From assembly GCF_025340265.1 (NCBI RefSeq), contig NZ_CP022707.1:372001-436000 (forward strand): a stretch of 64,000 bases of DNA. The letters run 5' to 3'. This document shows, in pieces, positions 29,374 to 39,619 of the stretch. The stretch's first letter is position 1. The number at the start of each line of letters is the position of its first letter. Origin of the DNA: Novosphingobium sp. 9. Its GTDB lineage: Bacteria; Pseudomonadota; Alphaproteobacteria; Sphingomonadales; Sphingomonadaceae. The position numbers and the translations under genes were made by a program. The notes beneath the pieces were generated by a model. That model was not told where the DNA came from. It searched no databases and saw only the letters and a program-made list of their open reading frames with translations.

Positions 29374-29907
29374 TCAGCCGATCTTCACCACATGCGCCGA
29401 GGCGAACTGATAATCCGGCACCTGCAGGTTGAGCGGCGCCGGACCTTTGCGAATGCGCGCGGCGGTATCGTAGCTGGAGCCGTGGCACGGGCAAAAATAG
29501 CCGCCGAACTCGCCGCGCGGCTCGCCCTCACCCGCGCCCAGCGGCACGCAGCCAAGGTGCGTGCACACGCCCATGGTGATCAGCCAGTTGGTGTGGCCGG
29601 GCTTGGTACGCTGCGCCAGCGTCTCGGGATCGCGCAGGCTGGATAGCGGCACCGCATTGGCCATCTGGATCTCGTGCGGGGTCAGGTTGCGCACGAAGAC
29701 CGGCTGCTTGCGGAACACCGCCTTGATCGCCTGTCCCGGCTTGATCGCGGAAATATCGACTTCGGTGGAAGAGGCCGCGCGCACATCGGCAGAGGCGGAC
29801 ATCTGGCCGACCAAGGGCACCAACAGGCTCAGCCCTCCGACACCGGCCGCGCTGACCGCTGCCACGTTGAGGAAATCGCGCCGCCGCACGCCACCCTGTT
29901 CTGCCAT
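29374..29907 (-). CDS. petA: Rieske iron-sulfur protein of the bc1 complex
   Basis: The 177-aa product begins with a twin-arginine-like signal anchor (GVRRRDFLNVAAVSAAGVGGL). The [2Fe-2S] ligands are in GVCTHLGCVPL and YFCPCHGSSYD. It is the first gene of petABC. ATG 29907 is chosen; the in-frame extension to 30129 lies in non-coding leader. The leader 29908-30150 separates it from pgeF and should hold the operon promoter. Confidence 0.97.
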   Translation of the reverse strand: MAEQGGVRRRDFLNVAAVSAAGVGGLSLLVPLVGQMSASADVRAASSTEVDISAIKPGQAIKAVFRKQPVFVRNLTPHEIQMANAVPLSSLRDPETLAQRTKPGHTNWLITMGVCTHLGCVPLGAGEGEPRGEFGGYFCPCHGSSYDTAARIRKGPAPLNLQVPDYQFASAHVVKIG

Positions 29908-30150
29908 GGTTGCCTTGTCCTGTTCCAGACAGCCCACTCCCGGAACACAGCCGAGCTTTGGGGCCAATGACGACCCGATAGCCCGGTTGCTCCCAAAAAT
30001 CTTGGTCTTCCTTTCACCTGACCGCACATTCGCGCGATCAGCCGAGGAGACCTTGGCCCCTATGGTTATACGGGAAAGACTAAAGTGCCAACCGGCTTTT
30101 TGCCCCCAACTATTCGAGTTCGGAGGCACCAGTTGGCACGGTAAATCCGA

Positions 30151-30948
30151 TCAGTCCTGCGGCAGGGCGATCAGCGAAATCTGGCGGCCATAGTCGGCCT
30201 CACCAAGATGCGTGGCGCGGCGATACGAATAGAACGCCTGGGGATCGGCATAAGTATCCAGTCCAAGGCCTTCCACCCGTGCAATCCCGGCGCGTTTTAG
30301 TTGCGATGCAACAAAACCTTCGAGATCAAACTGATAGTGCGCCTCGCGCCCGGCCACGAAGAAGGCTTCGGTGGCGGGATCGCGACGCAGGAACTGGTCG
30401 CGGAAACCGCTGTCGACCTCGTAGGAGGCCTGCGCAATGCACGGGCCGACGGCAGCGACGATCCGCTCGCGCTTCGCGCCGCGCGCTTCCATCGCGGCGA
30501 TGGTCGAATCGGTGATCCCGGCAAAGGCACCTTTCCATCCGGCATGGGCCGCCCCGACGACGCCCGCATCGCGGTCGGCGAACAGCACCGGCGCGCAGTC
30601 GGCGGTCAGGATACCCAGCACGATGCCGGGGCGGTCGACCACCAGCGCATCGGCCTTGGGGCGCTGGACCTCGTTCCACGGCTTGTCCCCCACCATCACG
30701 CAATCAGCGGAATGGATCTGGTAGACGCCCAGCAGCCGCGCCCAGGGCGCCACGGCCATCACCGCACGGTCGCGGTTTTCGGCCACCAGCGCCGGATCGT
30801 CGTTGGCCCCGAGGCCGCAGTTGAGCCCGGCGATCTCGCCGCCGCTCACCCCGCCCCGGCGCCCGAGGAAGCCATGCGGCACGCCTTCGAGGCACGGCGC
30901 CTGAAAGACCTGCACCGGGCCGGACACGTCGATATCTGCACTTTTCAT
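30151..30948 (-). CDS. pgeF: Peptidoglycan editing factor / multicopper polyphenol oxidase-like protein
   Basis: The 265-aa protein belongs to the YfiH/PgeF family (Cu-oxidase_4), which removes wrongly incorporated residues from peptidoglycan precursors and has in-vitro laccase or purine-nucleoside activities. Motifs are YQIHSADCVMV, LTADCAPVLFAD and AAHAGWKGAFAG, holding the His/Cys metal ligands. ATG 30948 gives the standard length; upstream residues to 31011 run back into pepN and are rejected. Confidence 0.92.
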   Translation of the reverse strand: MKSADIDVSGPVQVFQAPCLEGVPHGFLGRRGGVSGGEIAGLNCGLGANDDPALVAENRDRAVMAVAPWARLLGVYQIHSADCVMVGDKPWNEVQRPKADALVVDRPGIVLGILTADCAPVLFADRDAGVVGAAHAGWKGAFAGITDSTIAAMEARGAKRERIVAAVGPCIAQASYEVDSGFRDQFLRRDPATEAFFVAGREAHYQFDLEGFVASQLKRAGIARVEGLGLDTYADPQAFYSYRRATHLGEADYGRQISLIALPQD

Positions 30949-30976
30949 CGCGCCAGTTCCGATCTCGCCTCCGACC

Positions 30977-33628
30977 TCAACCAAGGCTCTTGCTCGCCTG
31001 CTCGAAGACATCGCGCGACAGGCCCGCCTGCGCGACGATCTTTTCCAGCTCCTCGCGCATCAGCGCGGCGCGGACCGGCTCGATCCGGCGCCAGCGCCCC
31101 AGCGCAGGCACGAAGCGCGCCGCCGTCTGCGGGTTCACCGGATCGAGGCGGCGGATCAGATCGCCGATGGTGCGATAGCCCTCGCCGCTGGCATCGTGGA
31201 AAGCGCCCGGATTGACCGCCAATGCCATATAGAGCGCGCGCACGCGGTTGGGATTGCCCATGGTGAACGCAGGGTGCTTTGCCAGTTCGCGGACGTGGTC
31301 GAGCACGCGCGGGTGCAGCGATCCGGCCTGAAGCGAGAACCACTTGTCCACCACCAGCGCATTGTCGGCATAGCGCGCATAAAAGTCGGCCAGCGCCTCC
31401 TCGCGCTCGGGCGCATCGAGCCCGGCGAGCACCATCAGCGCGCCCTGCCGGTCGGTCATGTTGTCCGCCGCGCGGTACTGCGCCATGGCGCGCGCCGCCG
31501 TCTGCTGCGGCTGGCCCGCCGCGAGATAGACCAGCGCCTGCGTCTTCACCTTGCGCGCGCCGCGAGCGGCAGCCTCACGCGAATAGGGTACGGCGCTGGC
31601 GCGGTCGTGCATCGCCGCGAGCGCCTCGGCACAGGTCCGGCCCAGCCACGCCTTCAGCGCCTCGCGCTCGGCATGGATCGCGGAGGGATCGCTGACGAGG
31701 ATCTGCTCGGCCAGATAGGCGACCGAAGGCAGGATCATCAGTTCGCCGCGCATCAGATCGTCGAGCGCCTCATCGGCGAGCACGGCCGCGAAGGCCTGTC
31801 CGATCGCCTGCTGCCCGGCCTCGCGCGCCTCGTCGGACAGTGCCCCATCGACGGCGGCCACAAGGTGGCGGACGACGAGGCTCTGCATCGCTTCGTAGCG
31901 CGCGAAAGAATCGTCATCGTGCGCGGCCAGGAACACGAGGTCCGCCGGGTCGCGGTCCATCTCGATGGCGACGGGCGCGGAATAACCGCGATTGATCGAG
32001 ACGACAGGCGCGGTCTTGAAACCGGCGAACGCGAAGCTGTCCTCGGCCTTGGTCAGCACGATCAGTTGCTCGCCCGAATGGGTGCCGGTGGCACGGTCGA
32101 ACAGAGCGACGCGCAGGGGTATCGGCATCGGCTGCTTTTCGGGCTGGCCGGGCGTGGCAGGCACCGCCTGTGTCAGCGTCAGCACCGTCTCTGTCCCGTT
32201 CTGTACCTGTTCAACCCGCACCTGCGGCGTGCCTGCCTGCGAATACCACAGGCGGAACTGCGTCAGGTCCAGCCCGGCGCCGTCCTCGATCGCCTTGACG
32301 AAATCCTCGCAGGTCGCGGCCTCGCCATCGTGCCGCTCAAAGTAAAGATCGGTGCCTTTGCGGAACCGCTCTGCGCCCGCCATGGTGCGCATCATGCGGA
32401 TCACCTCGGCGCCCTTGTTATAGACGGTCGCAGTGTAAAAGTTGCTGATTTCCTGATAGGAATCGGGACGGATCGGATGCGCGAGCGGGCCGGAATCCTC
32501 GGGGAACTGGGCACTGCGCAAAATCCGCACGTCTTCGATCCGCTTGACCGCCTCGCTGCCCATGTCGGCGCTGAACAACTGGTCGCGCAGGACGGTGAAG
32601 CCTTCCTTCAACGAAAGCTGGAACCAGTCGCGACAGGTCACGCGGTTGCCCGACCAGTTGTGGAAGTATTCGTGCCCGATCACGCCTTCGACGGCATCGT
32701 AATCGCCGTCGGTCGCAGTGTCAGGGTCGGCCAGAACATAGCGCGTGTTGAAGACGTTGAGGCCCTTGTTCTCCATCGCGCCCATGTTGAAATCGGACAC
32801 GGCAACGATGTTGAACAGGTCGAGATCGTACTCGCGACCGAAGGTTTCCTCGTCCCATTTCAGCGAGTTGACCAGCGATTCGAGGGCATGATCGGTGCGC
32901 CCCTCATCGCCCGGACGAACCCAGACGTTGAGGTCCACCGTGCGTCCGCCCATCGTCTGGAAGGTGGTGTGATTGGCGATCAGGTCGCCCGCCACCAGCG
33001 CGAAAAGATAGCTCGGCTTGGGCCAGGGGTCATGCCACTCGGCCCAGTGCATACCGTCCTCGCCCTCACCGCTCGCGGTGCAGTTGCCGTTGGCCAGCAG
33101 GATCGGGAACGTCGCCTTGTCGCCACTCATCCGCACCGAATAGGTGGAGAGCACGTCGGGGCGGTCGGGGAAGAAGGTGATGCGGCGGAAGCCTTCCGCC
33201 TCGCACTGGGTGCAGAGCATCCCGTTCGAGGCATAGAGCCCCATCAGCTGGCTGTTCGCCGCCGGATTGAGCGCGGTTTCCACGGTTATTTCATGCGCAT
33301 CGCCGCTCAGTTCGACGAGCAGATCGTCTCCATCGAGGCGCCAGTCGTTCACGGCCTCGCCATCGACCGCAACGGCCACCGGCACGATCTGGTCGCCATT
33401 GAGGCGCAGCGTCGAGGTGCCGTTCCCGGCGGGGTTGCGCTGGACCGAAAGCTTCGCGACCACCCGCGTCGCATCGAGGCCCAGTGCGAAATCGAGCGCG
33501 ATCTCGGGCACCAGCCACGCGGGCGGCTGATAATCCTCGCGCCGGATCACCGCCGGGGTCTGCGGCGGCGGAGCGGCGTCCGCGACCTGGGTGTCTTCGG
33601 GCTGCGAGGGTCTGCTGGCGATATCCAT
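30977..33628 (-). CDS. pepN: Aminopeptidase N (M1 family zinc metallopeptidase)
   Basis: The 883-aa product is full length. The substrate-recognition motif is MGAMENKGLN, and the zinc site is GVIGHEYFHNWSGNRVTCRDW (HEXXH with the second glutamate in SLKEGF downstream). It hydrolyses N-terminal residues from peptides in the cytoplasm. The C-terminal half is the helical DUF3458 domain. It sits 28 bp upstream of pgeF and is divergent from the SDR gene at 33698. Confidence 0.97.
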   Translation of the reverse strand: MDIASRPSQPEDTQVADAAPPPQTPAVIRREDYQPPAWLVPEIALDFALGLDATRVVAKLSVQRNPAGNGTSTLRLNGDQIVPVAVAVDGEAVNDWRLDGDDLLVELSGDAHEITVETALNPAANSQLMGLYASNGMLCTQCEAEGFRRITFFPDRPDVLSTYSVRMSGDKATFPILLANGNCTASGEGEDGMHWAEWHDPWPKPSYLFALVAGDLIANHTTFQTMGGRTVDLNVWVRPGDEGRTDHALESLVNSLKWDEETFGREYDLDLFNIVAVSDFNMGAMENKGLNVFNTRYVLADPDTATDGDYDAVEGVIGHEYFHNWSGNRVTCRDWFQLSLKEGFTVLRDQLFSADMGSEAVKRIEDVRILRSAQFPEDSGPLAHPIRPDSYQEISNFYTATVYNKGAEVIRMMRTMAGAERFRKGTDLYFERHDGEAATCEDFVKAIEDGAGLDLTQFRLWYSQAGTPQVRVEQVQNGTETVLTLTQAVPATPGQPEKQPMPIPLRVALFDRATGTHSGEQLIVLTKAEDSFAFAGFKTAPVVSINRGYSAPVAIEMDRDPADLVFLAAHDDDSFARYEAMQSLVVRHLVAAVDGALSDEAREAGQQAIGQAFAAVLADEALDDLMRGELMILPSVAYLAEQILVSDPSAIHAEREALKAWLGRTCAEALAAMHDRASAVPYSREAAARGARKVKTQALVYLAAGQPQQTAARAMAQYRAADNMTDRQGALMVLAGLDAPEREEALADFYARYADNALVVDKWFSLQAGSLHPRVLDHVRELAKHPAFTMGNPNRVRALYMALAVNPGAFHDASGEGYRTIGDLIRRLDPVNPQTAARFVPALGRWRRIEPVRAALMREELEKIVAQAGLSRDVFEQASKSLG

Positions 33629-33697
33629 GCCTCGTACTTAGGCCATCGCCACACGATTGCCAGCCGTGACTTGACGGAAGGGCTCGCTTGCGGGGAC

Positions 33698-34573
33698 ATG
33701 GACGACGCCATGCCTGCAACCTCCCCCCGTCCCCGCCTGTTCATCTTCGGCCTCGGCTATACCGCCACGCGGATCGCCCGCGATGCGACGGCCCAGGGGT
33801 GGGAAGTGGTCTCGACCGGTCGCGAAGGTACGCTTTCCTTCGATGACGAGGGGAGCGTGCGGCTGGCGCTGGCGGATGCGGACCATGTGCTTTCTTCTGT
33901 GCCGCCGGGACGCGAGGGGCGCGGCGAGCCGCTCGATCCGGTGCTGGAGCGCTACGGCGCGGCGCTGGCAGGCAAAGCGCTGAGCTATCTCTCCTCCACC
34001 GGCGTCTACGGCGATACCGGCGGCGCCTGGGTGGACGAAAGCGCGCCCACGGGCGGCGGGCGGCGCTCTGCCCGTAGCGAGGCGGATGCGGCATGGCTGG
34101 CGCTGGGCGCGCGGGTCCACCGCCTGCCGGGCATCTATGGCCCCGAACGCAATATGCTGGAGCGGGCAGCGCAAGGCCGCGCGCATCGCATTGACCTGCC
34201 CGATCAGGTGTTCAGCCGGGTCCATGTCGATGACATCGCACGCGGCGTCGTGGCCGGGTTTGCCGCGCCGTCAGGGGCCTACAACCTTGCCGACGATATG
34301 CCGTGCCCGCAGAACCGCGTGGTCGAGGAAGCCTGCCGCCTGCTCGGCATCGCCCCGCCGCCGGTGCTGCCGCTCGACGAGGCCCAGCTCTCGCCGATGG
34401 CGCGGGCGTTCTATGCCGAGAACCGCCGCGTCGCCAACGGCAAGGCCAGGCGCGTGCTCGGCTGGTCCCCGCGCTATCCCGATTTCGCGGCAGGCCTGCG
34501 CGCGCTCAGCGCCACGACCAGCCCGACTGTCGCCAGCGCGGCGCCAAGCCCGGCGAGCAGCGTCCAGCGATAG
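33698..34573 (+). CDS. SDR-superfamily NAD(P)-binding protein (YeeZ-like)
   Basis: The 291-aa product has a Rossmann N-terminus, RLFIFGLGYTATRIARDA, then LSYLSSTGVYGDTGGAWVDE and RLPGIYGPERNML, like extended/atypical SDR epimerase-type proteins. Substrate is unknown. ATG 33698 or 33710 are both possible. The natural end of such proteins is near YPDFAAGLRAL; here the frame runs another 22 residues and overlaps the 3' end of the convergent EamA gene by 100 bp. Confidence 0.8.
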   Translation: MDDAMPATSPRPRLFIFGLGYTATRIARDATAQGWEVVSTGREGTLSFDDEGSVRLALADADHVLSSVPPGREGRGEPLDPVLERYGAALAGKALSYLSSTGVYGDTGGAWVDESAPTGGGRRSARSEADAAWLALGARVHRLPGIYGPERNMLERAAQGRAHRIDLPDQVFSRVHVDDIARGVVAGFAAPSGAYNLADDMPCPQNRVVEEACRLLGIAPPPVLPLDEAQLSPMARAFYAENRRVANGKARRVLGWSPRYPDFAAGLRALSATTSPTVASAAPSPASSVQR

Positions 34574-35394
34574 CCCTCGAACACCGTCGAGATCAGCATC
34601 GCGACGACGACGACCGCCACCCCGTTATAGGCCGCACGCCCCGGCCCCAACTGGCGCACCAGCGTGTAATAGAGCGGGAACGTCACGACCGAGCCTGCGA
34701 AGGCAAGGTAGGCCGTGCCCCACCAGAAGGTCGCGCCTTGCGGGATCACCGGCGCGCCGACCGTGACGGAGGCCAGCACCGCGTCGATCAGCGTGCCGTA
34801 GAGCATCGCCCAGGCCAGCAGGCTGACCATCGGCAGCGAGCGCCCGGTCTCGTTCGCCTGCATCACGTTGGCGAACGAGGCGCAGAGCATGGCGATCACC
34901 GCGAAGACGATGCCGGAGATCACGCCGCCGCCCATCGGCGCATCGCGCGCCTCGTGGATCAGCAGCAGGGCTATCCCGGCGATAGCGATGGCGCTGCCTT
35001 GCAGGAACCGCCTCGTCACCGGCTGCCCCAGCCACAGCCGCGCCAGCACCGCGTTGGGCACCAGCATCAGCGAGATCATCACCGCGACGATGCCCGAAGT
35101 CAGGTGCTCCTCGGCCAGATAGACGAAGTTGTAGTTCCCGCAGAACTGCAGTGCGCCCATCATCAGCGCCAGCCGGTGCCCAGCCATGCCGAGCGACAGC
35201 GACTTGCGCATGATCAGCGCCACTGCGAACATCGCGGGCGTCGCCATCGCGAAACGATAGGTCACCGACCACGCCGACGGCACCTGCCCTATCTGCCCGG
35301 TGATGACCCACCAGGTCGATCCCCAGATCATGCAGACCAGCAGGAACGGCAGCGCCACCTGTGGCCGCAGCAGCGAGGCCCCCTCCTCGCGCAT
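34474..35394 (-). CDS. EamA/DMT-family transporter
   Basis: The 306-aa product has about ten transmembrane helices in two EamA repeats: FLLVCMIWGSTWWVITGQ at the start of the first, and ISGIVFAVIAMLCASFANVM at the start of the second. It is presumably a metabolite exporter of the drug/metabolite superfamily. ATG 35394 (MREEGASLLRPQ) avoids overlap with the threonine aldolase stop at 35408. The last 100 bp overlap the convergent SDR gene. Confidence 0.88.
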   Translation of the reverse strand: MREEGASLLRPQVALPFLLVCMIWGSTWWVITGQIGQVPSAWSVTYRFAMATPAMFAVALIMRKSLSLGMAGHRLALMMGALQFCGNYNFVYLAEEHLTSGIVAVMISLMLVPNAVLARLWLGQPVTRRFLQGSAIAIAGIALLLIHEARDAPMGGGVISGIVFAVIAMLCASFANVMQANETGRSLPMVSLLAWAMLYGTLIDAVLASVTVGAPVIPQGATFWWGTAYLAFAGSVVTFPLYYTLVRQLGPGRAAYNGVAVVVVAMLISTVFEGYRWTLLAGLGAALATVGLVVALSARRPAAKSG

Positions 35395-35407
35395 TGTCGC
35401 CAGCCCC

Positions 35408-36403
35408 CTAGAGCGCAGCGATGGCGCGCGCGAGCGCCGTCGCATGTTCGGGAACGGTGTCCCACGCGGTCACGATCCGGGCGGTCGTCTCGTCCCAGTC
35501 GTAGAACGAGAAGCCCTGTCCGCGTAAGATCGCCCGCTCATCGGCATTGAGACGCAGGAACACCTCGTTCGCCTCAACCGGATTGACCAGCCGCCCGGCA
35601 GCCGAGGCGGCGATTTCCGCTGCCGCTGCATTCGACGCGCGGGCGTTATCGAGCCACAGGTCGTTGTCGAGCATCGCCAGTATCTGCGCGGCAAGGAACC
35701 GCCCCTTCGATTGCAGGTGCCCCGCGCGCTTGCGGCGATAGCGGGCGACTTCGACAAGGCCGGTGTCGAAGAACACGATGGCTTCGGAACAGAACCCGCC
35801 GTTCTTGACGAAACCGAAGCTCAGCGCATCGGCATCGCCCACCCCCTCTGCAGGTGAAACGCCCAGCGAGGCGACTGCATTGGCGAAGCGCGCGCCGTCG
35901 ACATGGAACTTGAGGCCGCGCTCGCGCGCAAGACCGGTCAGCGCGGCGAGTTCGGCGGGAGTATAGACGCAGCCGGCCTCGCTCGCCTGCGTGATCGAGA
36001 TGGCGTGCGGCTGGACCTGATGAACGCTGGGATTGATCGCCTCGATCACCGCGCGCACCGAATCGGGTGTCAGCTTGGCATTCTCGCCTCCGCCGAGCAG
36101 CAGCTTGGCGCCATGGAGGTAAAAGCCGGGCGCTCCGCCTTCGTCGTTCTCGATATGGGCATCGGCGTGGCAGACCACGCCGCCGTGCGGCGCGACCATG
36201 GTCGACAGCGCGATGCAGTTGGCCGCCGTCCCGCTCGCCACCCAGATCGCGGCGCATTCGCGCCCGAACAGCGCCGAGAACCGCGCGTCGAACTCGCGGC
36301 TGAGCGCATCGTTATCGTATGGCGGCTGCGGCGCGTCGGCGGCCTGCATCGCCTCCCAGACCTTGGGGTGAACTCGGGCGGCGTTGTCGGAAAGGAACTG
36401 CAT
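35408..36403 (-). CDS. ltaE: Low-specificity L-threonine aldolase
   Basis: The 331-aa PLP enzyme cleaves L-threonine/allo-threonine to glycine and acetaldehyde. It shows MQFLSDNAARVHPKVWEAM, WVASGTAANCIALS, HVDGARFANAVASLG and the PLP-lysine segment SFGFVKNGGFCSEAIV. ATG 36403 is used; ATG 36409 two codons upstream is equally possible. It lies 13 bp upstream of the EamA gene, so the transporter may export a related amino acid (inference). Confidence 0.93.
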   Translation of the reverse strand: MQFLSDNAARVHPKVWEAMQAADAPQPPYDNDALSREFDARFSALFGRECAAIWVASGTAANCIALSTMVAPHGGVVCHADAHIENDEGGAPGFYLHGAKLLLGGGENAKLTPDSVRAVIEAINPSVHQVQPHAISITQASEAGCVYTPAELAALTGLARERGLKFHVDGARFANAVASLGVSPAEGVGDADALSFGFVKNGGFCSEAIVFFDTGLVEVARYRRKRAGHLQSKGRFLAAQILAMLDNDLWLDNARASNAAAAEIAASAAGRLVNPVEANEVFLRLNADERAILRGQGFSFYDWDETTARIVTAWDTVPEHATALARAIAAL

Positions 36404-36494
36404 GGCCATATGGGTTAGGCAGTGCTGCGGCGCCGTCAAGCGTCCGGTTGCACTGCAGCACGGTATTGCAGCAACAAAATCAAGGATCTTGCCC

Positions 36495-36785
36495 ATGGTC
36501 GGCGTGACGATCACCAAGCACGAAAAGCCCGGCGGCGGCGAATATCGCGCCCATGTGGCCGACAGCGATGCCCTCGGCCTGCTCACCTGGACCAAGCGGG
36601 ACGGCGTTCACTACGCCGATCACACGCTGGTCCCGACCGAGATCGGCGGGCGCGGCGTGGCGGCAAGACTGGTCGAAGCGCTGGTGGCCGACGCGCGCGA
36701 GAACCATTTCCGCATCGCGCCGACGTGCTCTTATGTGGCCGCGATGTTCAAGCGCCATCCCGAATGGGACGACGTGAAGGCCTGA
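36495..36785 (+). CDS. Small GNAT-like acetyltransferase (YidJ/NATD1 type)
   Basis: The 96-aa product has LVPTEIGGRGVAARLVEALVADAR, the acetyl-CoA loop, and ends in PTCSYVAAMFKRHPEW, the signature of the short Acetyltransf_CG/NATD1 family. ATG 36495 has an AAGGA site eight bases upstream; longer in-frame starts overlap the aldolase gene leader. Function unknown. Confidence 0.88.
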   Translation: MVGVTITKHEKPGGGEYRAHVADSDALGLLTWTKRDGVHYADHTLVPTEIGGRGVAARLVEALVADARENHFRIAPTCSYVAAMFKRHPEWDDVKA

Positions 36786-36791
36786 TCGCCA

Positions 36792-38029
36792 TCAGAACCC
36801 GCCGTTGGCGAGGAACGTCTCGGCAAGGCCTGCCAGAAATGCCGAGCCGCGCGGCAGGACCGTCTCGTCCACCATCATGCGGGTGGAATGAATGCCGCTG
36901 GCCGCGCTCCAGTCTGCATCCTCTTTCGCCACGCCAAGGAAGAACATCGCGCCGGGGACTTTCTCCAGCACATAGGAGAAGTCCTCCGCCCACATGATCG
37001 AATCGGGCAGGCGACGGAAGCAGTCCGCGCCGAACATCGTGCCCGCCAGCCCTTGCGCGAAATCGACCGCGCGCGCATCGCACATCGTCACCGGGAAGCC
37101 GTCCTTGATGGTGACTTTCGCGCTGAGGCCATGCGCCGCAGCGATGCCCTCGGCCAGACGGGGCAACTCGGCCTTGAGGCGCGCACGATTGGCAGGCGAC
37201 AGCGTGCGCATGGTGCCGACCAGCTTCGCGCTGTCGGGGATCACGTTATGCGCGCTGCCCGCCTCGATCTTGGCTATCGTCACCACCACCGGATCGAACA
37301 CCGGATAGCGCCGCGCCACCATCGTCTGGATCGCCGCGACGATCTCGCAGGCGACCGGCACCGGGTCCTGCGTGAGATGGGGCGTGGAGGCATGGCCCCC
37401 GCACCAGACACCTCGATACCGATCTCGTCCGCCGCTGCCATCAGCGGCCCGGCGCGCCCGGAGATTGAGCCATGCGGGGCATTGGGCATGACGTGAAAGG
37501 CGAATGCGGCATCGGGCAGCGCACGGTCCGTGCCCTCGCCGCCCAGCAGTCCGTCCTCCAGCATGAAGCGCGCGCCGTGATAACCTTCCTCGCCCGGCTG
37601 GAACATGAAACGGACCTCGCCCGCCAGCGTATCGGCGCGACCGCACAGCACGCGCGCCGCGCCCGCCAGCATAGCAGTATGAGCATCGTGTCCGCAGGCA
37701 TGCATCTTGCCGGGCAGGGTCGAGGCGAAGTCCAGCCCGGTCTCCTCGGGCATCGCCAGCGCGTCCATGTCACCGCGCAGCAGCACACAGGGGCCGTCAC
37801 CCGCGCGGCCTTTCAGCGTGGCGACGAGACCTGTGGTCGAGGGGCCTTCGACCCATTCGAGCGGCAGGTCGGCCAGCGCCTCCCGCACCTTGTCGCGCGT
37901 CCTGGGCGTATGCAGCCCCAGTTCGGGTTCGGCATGGATCGCGCGGCGCAGCGCCACGATGTCCGGCGCCAGCGCCTGTGCATCGGCGAGCAGCGAGGGA
38001 GAGACGAGATCGGTGACGGGGGCGTTCAT
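36792..38029 (-). CDS. M20-family amidohydrolase, apparent 1-nt frameshift
   Basis: An M20D metal-dependent amidohydrolase (hippurate/IAA-amino-acid hydrolase type). It has DIVALRRAIHAEPELGLHT, GKMHACGHDAHTAMLAGAAR and MFQPGEEGYHGARFML with the metal ligands. The frame breaks at VSGAGAMPPRP; adding one C to CCCCC at 37396-37400 gives VSGAGGHASTPHLTQDPVPV and a 412-aa protein ending at 36792. ATG 38029 (MNAPVTDLV) is chosen; ATG 38038 is three codons upstream. The frame is also open back into the flippase, see that entry. Confidence 0.9.
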
Positions 38030-38084
38030 GCCGGGCATGATACCCCTCAGGGGCCGACTGTCGAGGGGGCCGCGCGGCCGCGTG

Positions 38085-39424
38085 TCAGTCCGCCGAAGCC
38101 GGTATCGCGCGCCGTGCCATCCCCGCAGCGTATTCCACGCCATCACGCCCATCGCGAGGTACGAGACGAACCCGCCCAGCGCCACGGCCCAGGCCGCCCC
38201 CACCGCGCCCATCGGCAGGAACAGGTAGAGCCCCACGCCCAGCGCGCCCAGCGCGATCACCCGCGCGGTCAGCGAAAGGCGCGCATTGCCGGTCGAGTGC
38301 AGCACCGGCTCGAACACCACGCTCGCCAGATCGAAGCTGGAGGCCAGCGTCAGCGGCACGAGAATTGCCGCACCGCCCTCGAACGCCTCACCCGCGATCA
38401 GTTCGAGCAGCGAGCGCCCCGCCGTCAGTGCCACGCCCACCACGACAAGGCCTGCGAGGCCCGCATAGAGGCTGGTCTGCAAGGCGAGGCGGCGGAACTG
38501 ACGAAGATCGGCACCGGCATGGACCCGCGCGACTTCGGAATAAACCGTGCGCGTCAGCAGGCTGGAGAGCTTGCTCAGCGCCTGCGAAATCTGCGAGGCC
38601 AGACGATAGAGACCCGCCGCCTTGGTGGAGACGAAGGCGCCGACCGCCAGCAACGGCCCGTTGCGGGTGAGGGCATCGACGGTCGAGCCCCAGAAGGTCA
38701 CGAAGAAGAAGTGCCCCACCCGGTCATTCTCGCGCAACGCCTCGCGCCAGCGCCACAGGTTGGCCAGGTTGATCGCCTCGGGGCACAGCCGTCTGGCCGT
38801 GATCCAGTACAGCGCCGCCTCGATCAGGTCGATCACCGCCCAGGCCAGCAGGTAGCGCTGCACCGAAGGGCCGGTCGCCCAGATCAGCAGCGCAGCCAGC
38901 AGGCGCCCCACCGGCACCACCGCCTCGACGTAGACCGAGCGGTCGAACCGGTCCAGCGCACGCACGATGCCGGTCGGCGCCGACACCAGCGCCCAGAGCG
39001 AGGCGCAGCTGAACCAGAACGCCGTGTCGATATATTCGGGATTGAGCGAGAGCTGGTGCGAAAAGCCGTAGATCACGATGGCCGCGATGCCGCAGCCAAT
39101 CACCGCGCCGACAAGGTCCAGCATACCGCACAGCATCGCCAGCCGCCCGAAGCGCCCCCAGTCCCGGTTATGGACGTGATCGCTGCCATAGCGCACCACC
39201 ACGCGCCAGGTCTGGAAGCCCGCGATCGCGATCAACGCCTGCGCGGTGCCGAAAATCAGCGAGAAGTGTCCGAAGTCCTTGAGCCCCAGCGTGCGGGTCA
39301 GGATTGCCAGATAGGCAAGCCCGCACACGGCACCAAAGCCCTTGCCGCCCAGCAGCCATGCGGTGTTCTTGAGGATCCGGCGCAGCGGAGTCGATTCCGC
39401 GTCGGCTTCGCGAGTGGCAGTCAT
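38085..39424 (-). CDS. Polysaccharide flippase (Wzx/MATE-like), apparent 1-nt frameshift near the end
   Basis: The product is a multi-pass membrane protein of the oligosaccharide flippase family: RRILKNTAWLLGGKGFGAVC at the start, then LGLKDFGHFSLIFGTAQALI and helices to VSYLAMGVMAWNTLRG. As written it has no stop and runs into the amidohydrolase. Adding one C to CCCC at 38121-38124 changes the end to RGMARRAIPASAD and a stop at 38085, 446 aa, the usual length. It shares a 195-bp divergent gap with the nucleotidyltransferase gene, so both may serve surface polysaccharide or lipid-carrier metabolism. Confidence 0.82.
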
Positions 39425-39619
39425 GACCCGGCATGTGGACGAGCGAACCGGCAGAGGCAAGCCGCGCCTTTTGCCTCCTGATCGCCCGTTGACCTGCTTC
39501 GGTACACCGCCCCGGCCTTTCCTCGCGGAACATCAAGCGTTAGAGGGCTGCAACATATCACCCGATTTTCCCCGAGTACCGGCGCTGTGGCGCAAGGTTC
39601 TCTGCCGAGGCACCCGTTT

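Noticed and set aside
31196..33690. Very long plus-strand frame (over 800 codons) opposite pepN, joined to the SDR gene
   Set aside because: It is antisense to a clear aminopeptidase N, its residues are Arg/His/Gly-rich without motifs, and the GC-rich third positions explain the open frame. Only the part from 33698 is a gene.
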